Origin: Candidatus Formimonas warabiya
GTDB lineage: Bacteria; Bacillota; Dehalobacteriia; Dehalobacteriales; Dehalobacteriaceae
NCBI RefSeq assembly: GCF_002777255.1
Contig: NZ_CP017634.1
Location: 536,903-600,902, forward strand
Length of the DNA: 64,000 nucleotides
Direction of reading: 5' to 3'
Made by a program: the position numbers and the translations under genes. This document shows, one piece after another, positions 60,166 to 64,000 of the stretch. How positions within the stretch are numbered: the first letter of the stretch is position 1; every line of letters starts with the position of its first letter. Below the pieces are notes generated by a model that searched no databases, was not told the origin of the DNA, and saw nothing but the letters and a program-made list of their open reading frames with translations.

Positions 60166-60234
60166 TAAAAAGCTATAAATTGGATTTTTGCTTCGCGGTA
60201 TTATAATTATGGGGATATACTTAAAAGAAAGAAG

Positions 60235-60942
60235 ATGACGCTTTTGGCTGCAAATATTTTAATAGTTGATGATGAACAAGCTATTGCCGATTTGGTTGAA
60301 GTTTATTTGAAAAATGAGAACTATAATATCTTTAAATTTTATAACGGCAAGGATGCCCTTAACTGTATTGAAAATGAAAAACTAGACCTCGCCATTTTGG
60401 ATGTTATGCTCCCCGATGTAGACGGTTTTTCAATCTGTCAGCAAATCCGGGAAAAGCATAATTTTCCGGTTATCATGCTGACAGCCAAAGAAGAAGAAAT
60501 CGATAAGATTACCGGGCTGACATTAGGTGCGGACGACTATATCACTAAACCGTTCCGCCCTTTGGAACTTATTGCCCGTGTAAAGGCACAGCTCCGGAGA
60601 TTTACCAAATATAATTCTTCAGAGCCAAATCAAGAAGAACACTTGATTGCCTTTTCCGGCTTGGTATTGGACATGGATACCCATGAATGTATGCTGAATG
60701 AAAAAAAGCTATCTCTCACTCCTACAGAATTTTCTATTCTTTGGGTCCTTTGCTCCAATCGCGGACGGGTGGTCAGCTCGGAAGAATTGTTCCATGAAGT
60801 ATGGGGAGACAAATATTTCACCAATAGCAATAATACGGTAATGGTTCATATCAGGCATTTAAGGGAAAAAATGCACGACAGCGCAGAAAATCCCAAATAT
60901 ATCAAAACGGTATGGGGGGTTGGCTATAAAATTGAAAAGTAA
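60235..60942 (+). CDS. vanR: VanR-like response regulator
   Basis: 235 residues, very close to VanR of glycopeptide operons: VDDEQAIADLVEVYLKNENY, receiver Asp in LAILDVMLPDVDG, GADDYITKPFRPLELIARVK, then the DNA-binding domain LSLTPTEFSILWVLCSNRGR and KYIKTVWGVGYKIEK. It overlaps vanS by 23 bp as in known van clusters. Should activate the two downstream genes. Confidence 0.9.
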   Translation: MTLLAANILIVDDEQAIADLVEVYLKNENYNIFKFYNGKDALNCIENEKLDLAILDVMLPDVDGFSICQQIREKHNFPVIMLTAKEEEIDKITGLTLGADDYITKPFRPLELIARVKAQLRRFTKYNSSEPNQEEHLIAFSGLVLDMDTHECMLNEKKLSLTPTEFSILWVLCSNRGRVVSSEELFHEVWGDKYFTNSNNTVMVHIRHLREKMHDSAENPKYIKTVWGVGYKIEK

Positions 60943-62059
60943 GAGAGATAAAAGAAGGAATGATTATACAAAATTAGAAAGGAAAGTATTTTTTCAAATG
61001 TTTCTGATTACAGTTGCCGCCGCTGTGACTGTTTATCTATTGCGCTATATCTTGCGTGGACAGATCGGAGATCGTATCGTTCTATTTTTAGTCAACGCTT
61101 TTCATTTTGAAAATTCGGACGCACTGACAATCTATCAGTTGGTGTTTCGCAACAATATGAACATGATCCTTTTTGTTGTAATCCTAATATTTTTAGTTAT
61201 CCTTTTTCGATTCTCTGTTTCCTGGTTTACCAAATATTTCGATGAGGTCAGCGCCGGAATGGATAAACTCGCTGAGGAATCCGATGCTGAAATTACATTA
61301 TCACCGGAACTGGATTTTATGGAAAATAAGCTTAATCAGATAAAAAACAACTTGGAAAAACAAAAGAAAGCCGCGCTTGATGCCGAGCAGCGCAAGAATG
61401 ATTTGATAGTTTACTTGGCTCATGATATAAAGACACCTCTGACTTCTGTTATAGGATACTTAAGTCTTCTGGATGAAGCTCCTGATATGCCTCCTGAACA
61501 GAAGGCAAAATATGTCGGTATTACCTTGGAAAAAGCTTATCGATTAGAGCAGCTTATCAATGAGTTTTTTGAGATCACAAGATTTAATCTTCAAACTATT
61601 GTTTTGGATAAAGAAAAAATGAATTTACTTTTCATGCTCCAGCAGATGGCAGATGAATTCTATCCAATGCTGACTCCACAAGGAAAGCAGGTGTCCGTCA
61701 ATGTGCCTGACGGCCTCACTCTGTGGGGAGATGCAGACAAACTGGCTCGTGTGTTCAATAACATTCTGAAAAATGCGATAGCCTATAGCTATGAAAACAG
61801 CGTCATTGACATTTCTGCTAAACAGCAGGACAAAAATATTGTTATAACTTTTACTAATCAGGGAAATCCAATCCCGCAGAAAAAGCTTGATAGTATTTTC
61901 GAAAAATTTTACCGATTAGATACTGCACGTTCCACAAGCACCGGTGGAGCGGGGCTGGGTTTGGCAATCGCACAAGAAATTGTCACGGCTCACGATGGAA
62001 CAATTTCTGTGGAAAGCACCCCAGAGAATACTACATTTACAGTAAAGCTTCCGTTATAA
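60920..62059 (+). CDS. vanS: VanS-like sensor kinase
   Basis: 379 residues. TTG start (MAIKLKSKRD) inside the vanR end, as in vanS genes. Two helices (about 23-43 and 73-97) flank a short outside loop; HAMP-like linker; HisKA VYLAHDIKTPLTSVIGYLSL; N box NNILKNAIAYSYEN; G2 box STGGAGLGLAIAQEI. Close to VanS of the A type, likely sensing glycopeptides or cell-wall stress. Confidence 0.9.
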   Translation: MAIKLKSKRDKRRNDYTKLERKVFFQMFLITVAAAVTVYLLRYILRGQIGDRIVLFLVNAFHFENSDALTIYQLVFRNNMNMILFVVILIFLVILFRFSVSWFTKYFDEVSAGMDKLAEESDAEITLSPELDFMENKLNQIKNNLEKQKKAALDAEQRKNDLIVYLAHDIKTPLTSVIGYLSLLDEAPDMPPEQKAKYVGITLEKAYRLEQLINEFFEITRFNLQTIVLDKEKMNLLFMLQQMADEFYPMLTPQGKQVSVNVPDGLTLWGDADKLARVFNNILKNAIAYSYENSVIDISAKQQDKNIVITFTNQGNPIPQKKLDSIFEKFYRLDTARSTSTGGAGLGLAIAQEIVTAHDGTISVESTPENTTFTVKLPL

Positions 62060-62060
62060 G

Positions 62061-62101
62061 AAAATCTTAAGAAGTTCATAAGATGGAATTCCAACATAGC
62101 T
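62061..62101 (+). promoter_or_regulatory. VanR-like box upstream of vanY-like gene
   Basis: AAAATCTTAAGAAGTTCATAAG followed by GGAATTCCAACATAGC. The last part recurs as AATTCCAACATCGC before the vanW-like gene (63170-63183). Confidence 0.55.
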
Positions 62102-62152
62102 CCTTGTTCTGTGGTTGAATAATATCAGCACAGAATAAGGAGTTGTTTTATT

Positions 62153-63127
62153 ATGGTACGAAAAGTAAAAAAGAAAAAGTCAGGAATACGTATATTTGTA
62201 GCATTTCTGTTGATGGTTGTGATAGCTGTCTTTGCATGTAAATACATCATTACCCCTGTCGCCCAGCATTTATTTGAAAAATACGTCGACGATAGAACCA
62301 CGTCGGTACCCTCATTGAAAATAGGGCATGACTCCGCTGTCGCTATATCGTCAGACAGGCTGAACAGTCCTAATGCGATTCTGATCCGGTTAAAAGATGA
62401 TAACATCCTGATGCAAAAAAATAGCGAAGAAAAAATCTATCCTGCTTCTTTAACTAAAATGATGACAGCCATTGTTGCGATAGAAAATCTACCTGACCTG
62501 AAGGAAGAAATCAAACTTACCAATTCTACGTTTCAGGGGCTGTACGGAGCAGATGCATCAATGGCCGGTTTCCAACCAGGTGAGCAGGTCCGGGCAATCG
62601 ATCTGTTATACGGCGTAATGCTGCCGAGCGGCGCGGAGTGCTGTATTGGACTTGCTGATCAGATTGCGGGATCAGAGCAGAATTTTGTGAAATTAATGAA
62701 TCAAAAGGCGGCAGATCTTGGTATGGATAATACCCATTTTGAAAATGCCACCGGACTTCACAATGAAAACCATTACACAACAGTCAAAGATCTGGCTATT
62801 CTTCTAAGCTATGCTTTGCAAAATGATACTTTCCGGGAGGTTTTTACGTCGACACGTCATTCCACACGGCCTACGAATAGGCATCCTGATGGGATAGCCT
62901 TTTACAGTACCATGTTTGAAGACCTCAACAATCAAAACATTATTGGTGGAGAAATTTTAGGAGGAAAAACTGGATATACCGATGAGGCCGGTCTATGTCT
63001 CGCGAGTCTCGCCAAAGTGGGTAAACAAGAATATATTCTGATTTCAGCTGGTGCAAAAGGAGATCACCATTCGGAACAGTATAATATTACCGATGCATTA
63101 GCTGTATACAACAGCATAAGAAAATAA
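62153..63127 (+). CDS. Serine D-Ala-D-Ala carboxypeptidase, VanY(D)-like
   Basis: 324 residues with an N-terminal anchor (IFVAFLLMVVIAVFACKYII) and a penicillin-binding fold: SxxK in YPASLTKMM, PSGAECC where SxN is expected, and KTG in LGGKTGYTDEAG. Within van clusters the D-type VanY is such a serine enzyme. It would trim D-Ala from peptidoglycan stem peptides and so reduce glycopeptide targets. Placed under VanR by a shared operator. Confidence 0.88.
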   Translation: MVRKVKKKKSGIRIFVAFLLMVVIAVFACKYIITPVAQHLFEKYVDDRTTSVPSLKIGHDSAVAISSDRLNSPNAILIRLKDDNILMQKNSEEKIYPASLTKMMTAIVAIENLPDLKEEIKLTNSTFQGLYGADASMAGFQPGEQVRAIDLLYGVMLPSGAECCIGLADQIAGSEQNFVKLMNQKAADLGMDNTHFENATGLHNENHYTTVKDLAILLSYALQNDTFREVFTSTRHSTRPTNRHPDGIAFYSTMFEDLNNQNIIGGEILGGKTGYTDEAGLCLASLAKVGKQEYILISAGAKGDHHSEQYNITDALAVYNSIRK

Positions 63128-63128
63128 T

Positions 63129-63183
63129 AAGTTCTTCATAAGAATTTATTAAGATTTTGCTAAGTTAAAATTCCAACATCGCC
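63129..63183 (+). promoter_or_regulatory. VanR-like box upstream of vanW-like gene
   Basis: AAGTTCTTCATAAG, then TTATTAAGATTTTGCTAAG and AATTCCAACATCGC, repeated parts of the vanY upstream region. A -10-like TAAGAT follows near 63198. Confidence 0.5.
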
Positions 63184-63227
63184 TGCCTGATTTCGGTAAG
63201 ATGAAATTGCCGAAAGGAGGCGCGGAC

Positions 63228-63551
63228 ATGAAAAGAAAAAGAATTACTCAGCTGTTTCCATTCTTACTGCCGATCCGCAGGGTACAAAGAAAAGTAATCT
63301 TCTATACCAAGATGCACATTGACCGGAACCGCTATGCAAAAACAAAGGCTCCAGAGCTTTTGTCTTTTTGTATATATGAAACCAAATCGAAGCTTCTAAA
63401 TGAAAATACAGGCTTTGATATGAAATATCATATGCCTGCCCGCATTGATCCTGATACGGCCGAGCGTATTAAACAGGCGGTTTCCGTTATTTCCCGGGCG
63501 CTCGTTTGCTCGGGATTTCGATTAAGCCGTTGCTTGGTCCATCACGATTAG
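63228..63551 (+). pseudogene. VanW-like protein, truncated
   Basis: 107 residues. AAAGGAGG precedes ATG 63228. RRVQRKVIFYTKMHIDRNRY, LLSFCIYETKSKLLNENTGF and DMKYHMPARID match the N-terminal part of VanW, but after DMKY the sequence departs from VanW and stops after CLVHHD, without the rest of the about 275-residue protein. It thus looks truncated and joined to foreign sequence. Confidence 0.7.
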
Positions 63552-63561
63552 GGTGGTAAAG

Positions 63562-64000
63562 ATGAGAACCGAAAAATTAAAAACTAATAACGGCTGCCTG
63601 GCCTGGCTTTTCCTCGGGCCCAGCCTGCTGGGTTTTTCTCTTTTTTATTTGCTCCCGTTTGTCACCGGCTTTTACTATTCCCTGGTGGACAGTCCCATTA
63701 ACGGTACTTTTGTCGGATTACATAATTACGGCGCTTTGTTAAAAAACCCGAGCTTTTTATTAGCTCTGGCGAATACAGCCAAGTTTACTTTAATCTGTGT
63801 ACCTCTTAATATGATTCTCTCCCTGGGAGTGGCCTTGTTATTGAACCCAAAAATCCAGGGCCGGAACCTGTTTCGCACCATCATGATAACTCCTTTGGTG
63901 GTACCCGTAGCTTCGGTTGTTTTGGTCTGGCAGGCTTTCTTTGATTTAAACGGCGTTTTAAATTCCCTGATCCATGCCCTGGGTTACCCGCCCGTGGACT
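63562..64000 (+). CDS. Sugar ABC transporter permease (MalF/UgpA type), 5' part
   Basis: ATG 63562 with GGTGG upstream opens a frame to the window end. It reads CLAWLFLGPSLLGFSLFYLL, then FVTGFYYSLVDSPINGTFVG and LHNYGALLKN, TAKFTLICVPLNMILSLGVA and FRTIMITPLVVPVASVVLVW. These are the first helices of a carbohydrate ABC permease. The partner genes must lie beyond the window. Confidence 0.9.
   Translation, partial: MRTEKLKTNNGCLAWLFLGPSLLGFSLFYLLPFVTGFYYSLVDSPINGTFVGLHNYGALLKNPSFLLALANTAKFTLICVPLNMILSLGVALLLNPKIQGRNLFRTIMITPLVVPVASVVLVWQAFFDLNGVLNSLIHALGYPPVD

Noticed and set aside
60144..63551. Functional glycopeptide-resistance operon
   Set aside because: vanH, ligase and vanX are absent within the window and vanW is truncated, so resistance cannot be claimed.
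55410..63551. tRNA-Ala as attachment site of an integrated element
   Set aside because: The following genes look mobile, but no second copy of the tRNA 3' end and no integrase gene was found in the window.
1..64000. CRISPR array, rRNA operon or replication origin
   Set aside because: No regularly spaced repeats, rRNA sequence or DnaA-box cluster was seen.

Overview
The window reads as chromosomal DNA of a strictly anaerobic, spore-forming, acetogen-like member of the Clostridia, most like the Peptococcaceae/Desulfitobacteriaceae. The reasons are strong AGGAGG ribosome sites, frequent TTG and GTG starts, TTGACA/TATAAT promoters, many corrinoid methyl-transfer genes, a corrinoid activator (RACE-type) protein and clostridial family pairs such as DUF421/DUF4363. 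The species cannot be named from the sequence alone.

Layout. 1-2160: end of a MacB-type ABC exporter and a decayed serine recombinase. 2300-5230: a MarR regulator with dyad operators, then an AcoR-like sigma-54 activator. 5558-10395: a -24/-12 promoter followed by an SDR, a phytoene-desaturase-like flavoprotein, an enoate-reductase-like OYE/FeS flavoprotein and a small membrane protein; the activator next door probably controls this redox operon. 10569-16846: a two-component system and an RND efflux pair that share 11-bp direct repeats in their promoters. 17027-19193: a PadR regulator with an anchored protein of unknown function.

19523-28342 and 33949-41098 are two related corrinoid methyl-transfer loci. 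Together they hold four corrinoid proteins, four UroD-type methyltransferases, one methyltetrahydrofolate methyltransferase, two HutC-type GntR regulators, an MFS carrier, a 47-residue small protein, a G3E GTPase fused to DUF1638, and a RACE protein that lacks the usual [2Fe-2S] domain. Three promoters in these loci have a TGTATATAC-like dyad directly after the -10 box, which suggests one GntR circuit. The likely scheme is: substrate uptake, methyl transfer to Co(I)-corrinoid, transfer to tetrahydrofolate, and RACE-dependent rescue of oxidised corrinoid. The methyl donor is not identifiable.

25746-33601 and 41219-53140 are mostly housekeeping or accessory single genes: a GGDEF protein, a kinase and zinc ribbon separated by an in-frame UGA, MFS carriers, methionine aminopeptidase, tiny Cys-containing peptides, an ECF S component, a transglutaminase-elicitor-like protein, DUF362, a cysteine-desulfurase-like enzyme, a Mop protein with two in-frame UGA codons, and an O-methyltransferase-DUF2284 fusion.

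53148-64000 looks mobile. It holds an IS1634-type element flanked by 91-bp direct repeats that duplicated a tRNA-Ala promoter, a methyltransferase behind a leader-peptide attenuator, a PadR/DUF1048/DrrAB cassette with a broken permease, a decayed sigma-like gene, and a vanR-vanS-vanY(D-type)-vanW' group without vanHAX. The window ends inside a sugar ABC permease.
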